DNA of 64,000 bases from CBFHOS01 sp965657645 (GCA_965657645.1 CBFHOS010000005.1:39122-103121), one strand, 5' to 3'; positions 17,636 through 26,308 are shown, numbered from the stretch's first letter. Program-made: numbers and translations. The notes: generated by a model not told the origin, from the sequence alone.

Positions 17636-19105
17636 ATGACCTCACCCAACGCCACATTTGTTTCCAGCCTGCGCGACAGGCAATTATCGCGGCGCGTTCT
17701 GGCGTTTTTGCTTTTGGTCACGATCGCCCGCAGCATTGCGATCATCACGAGCCCCCTAGAGCTTGGCGTTGATGAGGCGCAATATTGGCTCTGGAGTCAG
17801 GCCTTTGACTTTGGCTATTACACAAAGCCGCCATTAACCAGTTGGATTATCGGCCTCTCACACGCGATATTCGGCCATGAAATTTGGGCTGTGCGTCTGC
17901 CTGCGCCATGGCTACATCTGGCAACGGCGTTGGTGCTTGGCCGCGTGGCGCATCAATTCTATGGTCCGGCGGGCGCCAGATGGGCCAGCATCCTGTGGAT
18001 CTTGCTACCCGCGACCAGCCTCGGCAGTTTCGTCATTTCAACCGACACACCGCTATTGCTGGCTTGGTCGTTAGGGCTCTGGGCGTTGGCACATGCCCTG
18101 AATAATGATCGCGCACGCACCGGAATGATGGTTGCTGGCGCTGCCTTTGGCATTGGTATGCTGGCAAAATATGCCGCCATTTACGCTCTGGTCGGGATGG
18201 TTTTATTGGCTGGCTGGCACTTTATCTCGGCCACACAGAAAACCATCAAACCGGTTAATCTGGCGCTCTTTATCCTCGCGATGGTGATCGCCGCTAGCCC
18301 TAATCTGTTGTGGAATATTACCAATGATTTCACCACCGTCCGGCATCTTGGTGACAATGCTAACCTTGCCAATCAAAACTATGATTTTGGCCATGTCATT
18401 GATTTCGTCGCCGCCCAGTTCTTTGTTGCCGGACCAGTGGTTTTTGCGCTGATGCTATTGGTGTTATTGCCACGCCAAAACGATCCATCGCGCCGCCTCG
18501 CCATCGCCTTTAGCATGCCCGTGCTATGTGCGATGATGGTGCAGGCCTATCTAAGCGAGGCAAACGCAAATTGGGCCATTACCGCCTTGCCAATACTTGT
18601 CGTCTGGTTATCTGGATGGCTTGCATCTGCTGGCGGGTTACGCTGGGGATTGCTAGCGAACGCGGTCAATGGCGGCATTGCGGCGGTGTTCTTAATGGCC
18701 AGCATGGCGGGAACATTGGGCCCAATGACGCCAAAATCAGACCCCTTGCGCCATCTGCGCAATTGGCAATTGCTGGCGGCGGATATCCGGCCAATCATAG
18801 ATGCGCATGAGGCCACATTAATCGTCGCCGACCGCCGGGCCAGCGCGGCCCTATTGAGCTGGCATTTTTATGATCAGGATGTGGCGATACGGGTGCATGA
18901 TGATGATGCCATTCCGAGCAATCATTTTGAACAAAACCTAGCATGGTCGCCACAGGCCGGACGCCGCATCATCGCTATTGATGGCCGTGATACCCCGCCT
19001 GCTCTGGCTGGTGTCACATGGCAAGCGCAATCAACGCTCTCGCGTCATAGCATCAGCGACAGGCGGGATCGGTCGTTATATATTTATCGGGGCATAGAGC
19101 AGTAG
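17636..19105 (+). CDS. glycosyltransferase family 39 membrane protein (ArnT/PMT-like)
   Basis: This 489-residue polytopic membrane protein has the GT-C fold. The N terminus holds the signature region LGVDEAQYWLWSQAFDFGYYTKPP with the catalytic-type Asp-Glu, as in ArnT and PMT-2 family proteins. About ten hydrophobic helices follow (for example WASILWILLPATSLGSF; MVLLAGWHFISA; FFVAGPVVFALMLLVLLP). The C-terminal 150 residues are soluble and probably periplasmic. The family transfers sugars from polyprenyl-phosphate donors to lipid A, proteins or glycans on the periplasmic side; the acceptor here is unknown. A good AAGGATA site precedes the ATG. Confidence 0.82.
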   Translation: MTSPNATFVSSLRDRQLSRRVLAFLLLVTIARSIAIITSPLELGVDEAQYWLWSQAFDFGYYTKPPLTSWIIGLSHAIFGHEIWAVRLPAPWLHLATALVLGRVAHQFYGPAGARWASILWILLPATSLGSFVISTDTPLLLAWSLGLWALAHALNNDRARTGMMVAGAAFGIGMLAKYAAIYALVGMVLLAGWHFISATQKTIKPVNLALFILAMVIAASPNLLWNITNDFTTVRHLGDNANLANQNYDFGHVIDFVAAQFFVAGPVVFALMLLVLLPRQNDPSRRLAIAFSMPVLCAMMVQAYLSEANANWAITALPILVVWLSGWLASAGGLRWGLLANAVNGGIAAVFLMASMAGTLGPMTPKSDPLRHLRNWQLLAADIRPIIDAHEATLIVADRRASAALLSWHFYDQDVAIRVHDDDAIPSNHFEQNLAWSPQAGRRIIAIDGRDTPPALAGVTWQAQSTLSRHSISDRRDRSLYIYRGIEQ

Positions 19106-19114
19106 GGCGGCTGG

Positions 19115-19576
19115 CTAGTCGGTCTCTGACTTTTGGGTAATCGCCTCAAATACCGCCAGCGTTTCGGGGCTGACATGATGTTCGATCCCCTCGGCATCTT
19201 CTTCGGCGATTGCCGCTGGTACGCCGATAGAAATGAGAAAATCACGGACAATCAGATGACGCGACTGGCTCTGCGCCGCCAAAGCGCGGCCATCGTCGGT
19301 TAGAAAAATGGAACGATATGGCTTGCTGACAACAAGGCCTTCACGCTGTAACCGCTGGATGATCGCGTTCACCGTCGGGCTGGTCACGCCAAAGCGTGCC
19401 GCCAGATCAACCGTGCGGGCCTCACCTGTTTCAGCAATCAACTCGGCAATCATCTCGACATAATCTTCGGCGACTTCGCTTTGATGGGCCAGACGAATGC
19501 GGTTGAACTTTGCCGCACTACCAGCAATAGCGTGGTCGTTAGCCAGCTCGTCTTCGGTTCTTTTCACAGAGGACAT
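19115..19576 (-). CDS. mntR: manganese-responsive transcriptional regulator MntR
   Basis: This 153-residue DtxR/MntR-family repressor aligns well with E. coli MntR: AHQSEVAEDYVEMIAELI, TVDLAARFGVTSPTVNAIIQRL as the helix-turn-helix, and the metal-binding dimerisation helix AEEDAEGIEHHVSPETL with the Glu-x-x-His-His pattern. It should sense Mn(II) and repress manganese importers. I chose the ATG at 19576; the six-codon-longer form would need a TTG. No mntH or mntABC transporter is adjacent, so its targets lie outside this window. It converges with the GT39 gene (9-base gap). Confidence 0.86.
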   Translation of the reverse strand: MSSVKRTEDELANDHAIAGSAAKFNRIRLAHQSEVAEDYVEMIAELIAETGEARTVDLAARFGVTSPTVNAIIQRLQREGLVVSKPYRSIFLTDDGRALAAQSQSRHLIVRDFLISIGVPAAIAEEDAEGIEHHVSPETLAVFEAITQKSETD

Positions 19577-19701
19577 AGCGGCCCATCCACACAAATTGTA
19601 GTTGCGCTATTATAAAGAGATGTAAGAAATTTAGCCACACCAAAAAATTTTGGGAATTCTAAATTAAACTCAGAAATTGAGAGTAGCCAGCAAGCCCGAT
19701 G

Positions 19702-20268
19702 CTACAGCGCTTGGCCGTTTAGCTGTTGATTCAGACGCTCCACAATGACGCGCAGATTATCCATATGCGGGTTAATCGCGAGGGCCGCCTCATAGGCCTG
19801 CACCGCGCCTTGTAAATTACCCTCTTCAAGATGGATCATCCCAAGACCAGATAATGCGCCGAAATGACGGGGCTCTAATTCAATCACCTTGATGATATCA
19901 CTCTTTGATCCGGCGTTATCACCGAGCAAGAATCTGACCGTTGCACGTTTGTTCCATGCTTCGGCAAATAGCGGGGCATCAACCACCATCTGGGTAAACC
20001 TGTTATTCGCCCCGACCAGATCACCTTCATTCATCATCTGGACGCCAGCACGCATGTCGGCATCAATCATCTGGTCATCACCAAAGCGCATCCATAGACG
20101 CCAAATTTCGGTCTGGATCTGGGCGGCTTGATCACGTCTTGTGGTTTTGCCGAGCGCGCTAAATAGCGGGACCAATGCCGGATCATTCTGATCGGCGATG
20201 GCCGGAGCATTGATACCTAACGTCAAAACCACGCTGGCTATTATTGTTAGCTCTGGAACTCTTCTCAT
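19702..20268 (-). CDS. secreted tetratricopeptide-repeat protein
   Basis: This 188-residue protein starts with a Sec signal peptide (hydrophobic ELTIIASVVLTLGI, cleavage near APAIAD about residue 26). At least three TPR-like helical pairs follow: DLVGANNRFTQMVVDAPLFAEAWNKRAT, DIIKVIELEPRHFGALSGLG and GAVQAYEAALAINPHMDNLR. A periplasmic scaffolding or protein-interaction role is likely, but no partner is evident. It sits between MntR and the SiaA-like phosphatase, divergent from the latter across about 200 bases. Confidence 0.78.
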   Translation of the reverse strand: MRRVPELTIIASVVLTLGINAPAIADQNDPALVPLFSALGKTTRRDQAAQIQTEIWRLWMRFGDDQMIDADMRAGVQMMNEGDLVGANNRFTQMVVDAPLFAEAWNKRATVRFLLGDNAGSKSDIIKVIELEPRHFGALSGLGMIHLEEGNLQGAVQAYEAALAINPHMDNLRVIVERLNQQLNGQAL

Positions 20269-20475
20269 CTTACCGTATATAAGAGTATTTCATGCGTTTC
20301 CAAGACCAACCGCCTTGATAAAACCCTTTGATCCATTTGGCTGATCGATCACCTGATATTTGTCGAAAACCGCTAAATAGCCTACAATGCAGTGAATGCG
20401 CTTTGGAGCCCCTTTATGACACGATTATTTGTCGCCCAACCTTGCCGGGCGCTCGCAGGATATACGGGCACTTAA

Positions 20476-22329
20476 ATGAAGTTTGGGTTACCACAAAAAT
20501 TCAGCCTATATGCTCGGCTTTTGGTCCTATGTCTTGGCGCTAGCGCCATTATCATCGCCATTGCCATTGCCATATTGCATAACCACCGCAACAAGGTTCA
20601 TGCCAATGAACTCAGCGTTGAATTGGCGACGATTGCCGAGGCTGTTGGACCGGTTGTGATGGAACAACTGGCGATCGGTGATCTTGAAGGTGCAGTGAAA
20701 AGCATGAGCGTCTTTGCCGCCTCTCCATTTGTGAAATGCGCCGAGCTAATCCAGAACGGTCAGGTAACGATGTCATGGCCGCCGTCTTTCTGCCTGCATC
20801 TCGCTGGCGAGCAAAACAAGCTACAGACCCCGATCATTACCGGCAGTGGAAAAGTGGCGACGCTTGCCTTTGTTATCGAGAATAAGAGCTTTCGCTCGAT
20901 GCTCATCCGCGAGACATTTGTTCTTGCCGCAACCATTCTGGTCATTGTTCTGGCAATTTTCCTGGTGCTGACAATCTCTTTCCGCCGGGTGGTACTACAC
21001 CCGCTGGAGCTATTAAAAACGGCAATGGTTCTATCAACACCGCGGGGGCCGGTGCGGGGCGAACTCGTCAATGACGATGAAGTTGGCGAATTGGTGAACG
21101 CCTATAATAAGCTGGTCGCAGGATCGCGCCTATTTATCCGCCGCCTAGATCAATCGCAAGCATCCCTTGCCACCAGTGAAAAACGGTTCCGCGATCTGGC
21201 CGAAGTATCGGGCGATTGGTTTTTCGAGATGGACCGCGATCTGCGCATAACCTTCATGTCGGATAATTTCTATACCCTGTCGGGCCTCACATCGGATCAG
21301 GTGATCGGCAAATTGCGTAGTGAGATTGCGGCTGATATCGACACTAATCCAAACTGGAAAAAGCATTCAGAGGATCTAGCCGCGCACCGGGAATTCCGGC
21401 GTTTTGAATATCAGCTGCGCACCGCTGGCGGTCATTTGATGGATATCAGCATCAGCGCCGTGCCGCATTATGATGATGCCAAGAAGTTCATTGGCTATCA
21501 CGGCATCGGCGTCGATATTTCCAGCCTGAAAGAAAAAGAGCATCAGCTAGCCGAGGCCAATCGCAATTTTGGCGATTCCGTAAGCTATGCCAGCTCGATC
21601 CAGCGGAGCCTATTGCCGAATGCCGAAACCCTCAGCCAGCATCTTGGAACAGCAAGAACAATCTGGCAGCCAAAAGATCTGGTTGGTGGTGATTTCTATT
21701 GGTGTAAATCGATTGGTAATGTCGATTATTTGGTGTTTTTCGATTGCACCGGTCATGGCGTTCCCGGGGCCTTTATGACGTTGATTGTTACCTCGGTTCT
21801 GGACCAGATCGCGGTATCGGCACCATCGGCTCTCAAGGCATCACGCGTTCTGCAATTGATCCATGACGGGGTTTGTCGCTCGCTCAACATCACCGCGGAA
21901 AAAGGTGGGGCGGACGGCCTCGATTGCGCCGTGATCCGGCTCGACCGGTCCGAAGATAGTATTGAATTTGCCGGTGCCTCGATTGATTTGTTCGAGATTA
22001 CCCCTGACGGCACAGTCGAGCGCCACCGCGGTAGCCGCGCCACCCTTGGCTATGAATTTGAAAAACGCCCCGGCGATCACCCATCGGTGTCTTTGCGCGC
22101 GGGCAGTAACAGTTTTGTCGTGACGTCAGACGGTCTATTGACCCAGGTTGGCGACAAGACAAAAAGGGTTCTTGGCAACCGCCGCTTTACCGAAGCATTG
22201 GGTGAGGTCGGCGAAAACAGCCCGGCAAAATTATTGCGGGCGACTGGCCGTCTCTTAAAGAATTGGCAAGGCCGCGAAGACCGCCGCGATGATGTGGCGG
22301 TGGTGTGCTTTAAGCCGAACGATTTTTAG
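20476..22329 (+). CDS. siaA: SiaA-like membrane PP2C/SpoIIE phosphatase with HAMP and PAS domains
   Basis: This 617-residue sensor phosphatase has transmembrane helices at about 14-33 and 147-167 around a periplasmic sensor region, a HAMP domain (168-221), a PAS domain (235-350, KRFRDLAEVSGDWFFEMD), a short coiled coil, and a SpoIIE/PP2C phosphatase domain (372-613). Metal-site aspartates are present in GGDFYW (Asp406), FFDCTGHGVPGAFM (Asp423), TSDGLL (Asp552) and RRDDVAVV (Asp606). In Pseudomonas, SiaA dephosphorylates SiaC. SiaB- and SiaC-like genes follow on the opposite strand, which supports the same role. The PAS domain is an addition relative to P. aeruginosa SiaA as I know it. It might instead act in an RsbU-type pathway, but the SiaC-type substrate nearby argues against that. 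Confidence 0.82.
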   Translation: MKFGLPQKFSLYARLLVLCLGASAIIIAIAIAILHNHRNKVHANELSVELATIAEAVGPVVMEQLAIGDLEGAVKSMSVFAASPFVKCAELIQNGQVTMSWPPSFCLHLAGEQNKLQTPIITGSGKVATLAFVIENKSFRSMLIRETFVLAATILVIVLAIFLVLTISFRRVVLHPLELLKTAMVLSTPRGPVRGELVNDDEVGELVNAYNKLVAGSRLFIRRLDQSQASLATSEKRFRDLAEVSGDWFFEMDRDLRITFMSDNFYTLSGLTSDQVIGKLRSEIAADIDTNPNWKKHSEDLAAHREFRRFEYQLRTAGGHLMDISISAVPHYDDAKKFIGYHGIGVDISSLKEKEHQLAEANRNFGDSVSYASSIQRSLLPNAETLSQHLGTARTIWQPKDLVGGDFYWCKSIGNVDYLVFFDCTGHGVPGAFMTLIVTSVLDQIAVSAPSALKASRVLQLIHDGVCRSLNITAEKGGADGLDCAVIRLDRSEDSIEFAGASIDLFEITPDGTVERHRGSRATLGYEFEKRPGDHPSVSLRAGSNSFVVTSDGLLTQVGDKTKRVLGNRRFTEALGEVGENSPAKLLRATGRLLKNWQGREDRRDDVAVVCFKPNDF

Positions 22330-22339
22330 GTTTCATATT

Positions 22340-22363
22340 TAGGCGCGTTGATAGGCGCGTTGG
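22340..22363. repeat. two 12-bp tandem units at convergent gene ends
   Basis: taggcgcgttga is followed directly by taggcgcgttgg, then by a degraded third copy (gcggcgctgg). It lies between the siaA stop and the stop of the reverse-strand gene at 22374. Confidence 0.7.
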
Positions 22364-22373
22364 GCGGCGCTGG

Positions 22374-22679
22374 TTATTCTTTTAGATCAATCGCCGCTTT
22401 TACACTGGCTGTGTGAATCTCGGTCTGCATTTTGAATTTGCGCGGGATCGCGGTTGCGCCTTCCATCGATGCTTGCACCCATTCCATCGCATCCTCATCT
22501 GGATATTCCCAGACTTCAAACACCACCAACGGGTCTTCATGACAATGGTAAAAGCGGTATTTCACGTCAACCGCGGTTACCCGCTCTTTGATCAGCTCGA
22601 CCGCAGACATGAATTCCGTAACGTCGGCTTCGCTGGCAAAGGTGCGTTTATATATGCGCGCAAGGTTTGGCTGTGTCAT
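22374..22679 (-). CDS. small dimeric alpha/beta-barrel (ABM-like) protein
   Basis: This 101-residue soluble protein has alternating strand/helix pattern and the segment LVVFEVWEYPDEDAMEWVQAS, like antibiotic-biosynthesis-monooxygenase (ABM) fold proteins. Typical catalytic residues cannot be confirmed, so enzymatic activity is uncertain. It starts 26 bases after the nucleotide cyclase stop and is therefore probably the last gene of the siaB-siaC-cyclase operon, which may point to a signalling-related or oxidative-stress role. It converges with siaA. Confidence 0.55.
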   Translation of the reverse strand: MTQPNLARIYKRTFASEADVTEFMSAVELIKERVTAVDVKYRFYHCHEDPLVVFEVWEYPDEDAMEWVQASMEGATAIPRKFKMQTEIHTASVKAAIDLKE

Positions 22680-22705
22680 AGCCCGCTTCTTCCTATTTCC
22701 TGTCG

Positions 22706-23686
22706 CTAATCCAACTGCTTCAAGGCAGCCATCAGCAGATCCCTAGCCGCCTGTTTATCAGAAATAACATTATTATCCATGTAAATTCTGAATCCATCGA
22801 CGTTGCCAACAACAAGTTCGCCATCACTCTGGCTTTGCGCTGGGTTGACTTCATAGAGCTGGACCGGTTGCTGGCGGCCCTTGAGCTGGGCCAATTCACG
22901 GGCATCACAGGCATAGGCATCACGCACTCGCAATTGTGTATCGGCGCCAATGAGGATGCCATCGGGGGCGCACAAATCCTGAATGCGGGCAGCTTCGTTC
23001 ACCGTATTACCAATCGCCGTGTAATGCATCCGCCGGTCAGATCCAAAATTACCAACGGTCGCATAGCCGGTAGAAATACCCATGCGCACATGCAAAGGCG
23101 GACGCAGGCCAAGATCAGCCCATTTTGCCCGAAGCGCAGTCAGCCGTCTTTGCATATCAATGGCCATACCAACGGCGCGTTGGGCGTCCGTCTCAACGCC
23201 CTTTGACGTCGGTGCACCAAAGAAAATGACAATCGCATCACCAATAAACTGGTCGAGTGTTCCACCCCATTTGTCACAAAGCGCGTTCATTTCAGAGAAA
23301 TAATCACCAAGCAGGGTTGATAGCTGTTCCGGCTCCAAACGCTCGGTCATCGAGGTGAAACCAACAATATCGGAAAAGAACACGGTGAGCTGGCGCCGGT
23401 CCTTTGTGGCAAGATTATCTCTGCCGGTTTCCATCAATTTATCAACAACTGTTTGCGGCACAAATCGCGACAGATTTTCCGTCAGCGCCGCCAATGTCCT
23501 ATTCATTTCATTGAGGCTGGCCTCAGAAGCGTCCGATAATTTGGTGAGCCGGTCGAGCTTGCGGTTTTGCCGTGCCAACGTGGTCGCCAGCAATTCGGCG
23601 CTCTCTTTTATCGCGTCTATATCTGGTACTTCGGCATTGATCAACGCAGTGATGTGGGCAATTAGCTCGTCGTGCTTATTCTGCAT
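22706..23686 (-). CDS. class III adenylate/guanylate cyclase in a SiaBC operon
   Basis: This 326-residue soluble protein has a helical, coiled-coil-like N terminus (1-90) followed by a class III cyclase homology domain (about 95-285). Both metal-binding aspartates are present (Asp106 in FFSDIVGFT and Asp150 in FIGDAIVIFFG). The transition-state pair N-x3-R is also present (Asn230, Arg234 in NTVNEAAR). The purine-recognition position that is Lys in adenylate cyclases is Gln146 (TLDQFIGD), and the second position is Thr223 (HYTAIG), so nucleotide preference is unclear. It overlaps the siaC-like gene by 11 bases, so translation is coupled. In Pseudomonas this operon position is taken by SiaD, a GGDEF diguanylate cyclase that SiaC binds; here SiaC may control this cyclase through the N-terminal helices. 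Confidence 0.85.
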   Translation of the reverse strand: MQNKHDELIAHITALINAEVPDIDAIKESAELLATTLARQNRKLDRLTKLSDASEASLNEMNRTLAALTENLSRFVPQTVVDKLMETGRDNLATKDRRQLTVFFSDIVGFTSMTERLEPEQLSTLLGDYFSEMNALCDKWGGTLDQFIGDAIVIFFGAPTSKGVETDAQRAVGMAIDMQRRLTALRAKWADLGLRPPLHVRMGISTGYATVGNFGSDRRMHYTAIGNTVNEAARIQDLCAPDGILIGADTQLRVRDAYACDARELAQLKGRQQPVQLYEVNPAQSQSDGELVVGNVDGFRIYMDNNVISDKQAARDLLMAALKQLD

Positions 23687-24059
23687 CTAGGTCTAGGATC
23701 TTCAAGGTTGCACCCTTTACTTCAAGGGCAATATCCTCGGCAAATTCACGGGTAATATCGTCATCTGGATCACAGTACCAATTCACATTGACGACAACGC
23801 TGCTAGCGGCATCCTCCAATTGGTCGAGTAATTCCATGAGCGCGCGGGCCGAGCTGGAATTGAAATAAGTAAGCTTGATATCAACGTCAAAGCTGGCCGG
23901 CCCTGTGGCAAGATAATTTGTGATTTGTGCCGTTAGTTCGTTGAAGAAACTACGAACATCTTCAGGGTATGATTCCCCGGCAATGAGCAGAGTACCTGCC
24001 TCTGGGTCAAGCTTAATCGCTGGAGTTCGGCTAGTAGCATCGATGACATAACTATCCAT
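23676..24059 (-). CDS. siaC: SiaC-family regulatory phosphoprotein (DUF1987)
   Basis: This 127-residue protein matches the DUF1987/SiaC family: TPAIKLDPEAGTLLIAGESYPED at the N terminus (two parts of the family signature), KLTYFNSSSARALMELLDQLE in the centre (residues 62-82), and VNVNWYCDPDDDITREFAEDIA. In P. aeruginosa SiaC, Thr68 in the equivalent YFN(T/S)SS loop is phosphorylated by SiaB and dephosphorylated by SiaA; here residue 68 is Ser. Unphosphorylated SiaC binds and activates the SiaD cyclase. The gene lies 11 bases after siaB and overlaps the class III cyclase gene, so its partner is probably that cyclase. Confidence 0.85.
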   Translation of the reverse strand: MDSYVIDATSRTPAIKLDPEAGTLLIAGESYPEDVRSFFNELTAQITNYLATGPASFDVDIKLTYFNSSSARALMELLDQLEDAASSVVVNVNWYCDPDDDITREFAEDIALEVKGATLKILDLDAE

Positions 24060-24070
24060 AATAACCGCCC

Positions 24071-24622
24071 TTACACTGTTGCCTTGATCATAAAGAAGCT
24101 AAGCCCATTATGGGTGTCGGTAACTTCCCAACTCAAGGGCAAGGTTGATCGCCGCGCGATTTCGATGAGACCAAGGCTGGCGCCCTTTGATTTCTCATCT
24201 GGAGCCTCACGCAGTTTGGTACGGTATAATTCCCGCAATTCTTCTGGAGTGCTTGAGCCAAGAATAGCCAGCTTGTCGGAGAGGCCTTTGGCCTCTTCTG
24301 CGCTCACAAAATTGCCAGCAATCACATCCATCGTGCCACCATTCTCGGCCACCATCACAATACCAAATGATGGCTTTTCGCCAGTGTCGGGTCCAGGTTG
24401 TGGGCCATCGACACCATAGCGGATGATGTTTTGCATCAATTCAACAAAGATAGAAAATACGTTGCGGATTTGGGCAACGTCTCGGGCATGATCCTCAAGC
24501 CTTTGACGAAGCGTATCGCCAACAGCCTCGAGGATATCCTCTGACACATAGCCCGAATAACTAAGGACAAATTCGTCCTTCAGCAACAGCTGGCTGAATT
24601 GAAAAAACCGATCAAACTCCAT
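24071..24622 (-). CDS. siaB: SiaB-family protein kinase (GHKL ATPase)
   Basis: This is a protein of about 183 residues with a GHKL/HATPase-like fold. The N-box is FVELMQNIIRYG (Glu61, Asn65) and the glycine-rich lid region is KSKGASLGLIEIARRS (about 144-159). Length and motifs fit the SiaB family (DUF6272), which phosphorylates SiaC. The ATG at 24622 is favoured; a 7-codon-longer form would need TTG. It is first in a tight reverse-strand unit with siaC and the cyclase. An RsbW-like anti-sigma kinase is the alternative, but the SiaC neighbour makes SiaB more likely. A TTACGTAA palindrome lies upstream at 24699-24706. Confidence 0.82.
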   Translation of the reverse strand: MEFDRFFQFSQLLLKDEFVLSYSGYVSEDILEAVGDTLRQRLEDHARDVAQIRNVFSIFVELMQNIIRYGVDGPQPGPDTGEKPSFGIVMVAENGGTMDVIAGNFVSAEEAKGLSDKLAILGSSTPEELRELYRTKLREAPDEKSKGASLGLIEIARRSTLPLSWEVTDTHNGLSFFMIKATV

Positions 24623-24772
24623 AACCCTGTCACTTTGCCGCAATTAGTCGGATCATGCCAATAAAAACGTCTGTAACCATCCCAAAAGCAGTATTAAGTT
24701 ACGTAATGCCACTCAAAAACTACCGCCCGCAAAACGCGATGGTGCATGGAGCCGCGTGCACCTTTATGGCAA

Positions 24773-25177
24773 CTAGCTCTGGTGCCACGGGAGTTGGTGA
24801 TGCTTCCAACCCTCTATGGTGTTGCGATGACCACTCTCATCGGCCCTGCCCTCGAACCCTTCGATGATATTTGTCAGGCCGCTAAAGCCAGCCTGTGAAA
24901 GCATATTGCAAGCATTAGCCGACCTGCCACCAATCCGGCACAACAGATAGAGCGGGGTGTCAGCAGAGGCGATTTCATTAACCGAATCGATGAATTGAGG
25001 ATTAGGGCGGCCCGCCTCATCAACCAGTGATATCAGCGCAACTTTTTTGCCAATCGGCGATAGATCCGGCATGCCAGTATATTTCCACTCAGAAGGTGTG
25101 CGACAATCGATCAGCACGGCGTCCTTGGTTTCACTAATTTCTGCGAAGGCCTGCGGGGGGGAAATTTCACGAAACAT
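24773..25177 (-). CDS. rhodanese-domain sulfurtransferase
   Basis: This 134-residue single-domain rhodanese starts with the typical SPPQAFAEI and DAVLIDCRTPSEW. It has the active-site loop LLCRIGGRSANAC (Cys80, a CRxGxR loop), and ends with an NIIEGFEGR-type helix cap. The persulfide-forming cysteine suggests transfer of sulfane sulfur or cyanide detoxification; the physiological acceptor is unknown. It lies upstream of siaB on the same strand but about 150 bases away, so it is probably a separate unit. Confidence 0.85.
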   Translation of the reverse strand: MFREISPPQAFAEISETKDAVLIDCRTPSEWKYTGMPDLSPIGKKVALISLVDEAGRPNPQFIDSVNEIASADTPLYLLCRIGGRSANACNMLSQAGFSGLTNIIEGFEGRADESGHRNTIEGWKHHQLPWHQS

Positions 25178-25315
25178 GTTGAGCCTTTTTACTAGATCTG
25201 GTTTGCTTTGCTATGGCGATACGCGCCACGCACTAAATAACACTGTTTAACCCTCGCCAGCATTTACGCCAGCAACTGCCACCTTGATATCACTGTTTTA
25301 GCAAAGGTCATAGCC

Positions 25316-26308
25316 ATGTTCAAAGCCATAATCGTCGATCGCCTAGAGGATAAATCGGTAACGCTAGCCATTGATGAAATCAGTGAAGATCGCCTGCCCA
25401 ATGATGGCGAGGTTGATATTGCGGTCGAATATTCAACGGTGAATTACAAAGACGGCCTTTGTCTAAACGGGCTGGGTGGGTTGGTGCGTAATTATCCGCA
25501 TGTGCCGGGGATCGATTTTGCCGGAGAAGTCAGCGCCAGCACCGATGACCGCTATGCGGTTGGCGACAAGATTATCATGACTGGCTGGCGCGGGGGTGAG
25601 GTGCGCTGGGGCGGCTATGCCCAAAAGGCCAATCAAAAAGCCGACCATCTCGTGCCCTTGCCAAAAGGCCTGACCACGCGTGAGGCGATGGCCATCGGCA
25701 CGGCTGGATTTACCGCGATGCAGGCGATTATGCGGCTTGAAGAGGCTGGCATGTCACCAGATCAGGGCGAGGTGTTAGTCACCGGCGCTGGCGGCGGTGT
25801 TGGCTCGGTTGCCACAATCATTCTGGCCGGGCGCGGTTATCAGGTAGCGGCCGTAACTGGCCGCGCGGAAATCGGTGATTATCTAACCGGGCTTGGTGCT
25901 AGCCGTATCGTAACCAGAGATGAAATGATGGACGATAGCGGCAAGGTTTTGGAATCGAGCCAATGGGCTGGCTGTATCGATTCTGTTGGTGGCGCGATGC
26001 TGGCACGCATTCTAAAACAACTGAATTATGGGGCGTCTCTTGCCTCTGTTGGCAATGCGGGCGGGGCTGCCTTTAACGCCACAGTTATTCCGTTCCTGTT
26101 GCGCGGGGTTAATATTCTTGGAATCGATTCGGTTAATTGTCCGTTTGATCAGCGGGTGAAAATCTGGGGTGCATTGGCGGCTGAAATGCCAAAACATTTG
26201 CTGGATGAGTTAACCAACGACATTGCCCTTAGTGACGTTCCCGCCGCCGGCAAAGAGATTCTGGATGGTGCGGTCAAAGGCCGGTTGGTGGTTGATGTAA
26301 ACCGCTAG
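25316..26308 (+). CDS. acuI: acrylyl-CoA reductase (NADPH), MDR family
   Basis: This 330-residue zinc-independent medium-chain reductase of the AcuI/YhdH family has VEYSTVNYKDGLCLNG near residue 40, VPGIDFAGEV (63-72) and the nucleotide-binding VLVTGAGGGVGSVATIILA at about 155-173. AcuI reduces toxic acrylyl-CoA to propionyl-CoA with NADPH. It is followed 94 bases later on the same strand by the DMSP lyase dddP, which releases acrylate. This is the arrangement expected for DMSP catabolism, with the propionyl-CoA then running through methylmalonyl-CoA mutase (13.7-17.6 kb). Confidence 0.88.
   Translation: MFKAIIVDRLEDKSVTLAIDEISEDRLPNDGEVDIAVEYSTVNYKDGLCLNGLGGLVRNYPHVPGIDFAGEVSASTDDRYAVGDKIIMTGWRGGEVRWGGYAQKANQKADHLVPLPKGLTTREAMAIGTAGFTAMQAIMRLEEAGMSPDQGEVLVTGAGGGVGSVATIILAGRGYQVAAVTGRAEIGDYLTGLGASRIVTRDEMMDDSGKVLESSQWAGCIDSVGGAMLARILKQLNYGASLASVGNAGGAAFNATVIPFLLRGVNILGIDSVNCPFDQRVKIWGALAAEMPKHLLDELTNDIALSDVPAAGKEILDGAVKGRLVVDVNR

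Noticed and set aside
20476..24622. An RsbU/RsbW/RsbV-type sigma-factor partner switch
   Set aside because: The small protein carries DUF1987 SiaC motifs rather than a STAS fold, and no sigma factor is nearby; the SiaABC reading fits better.
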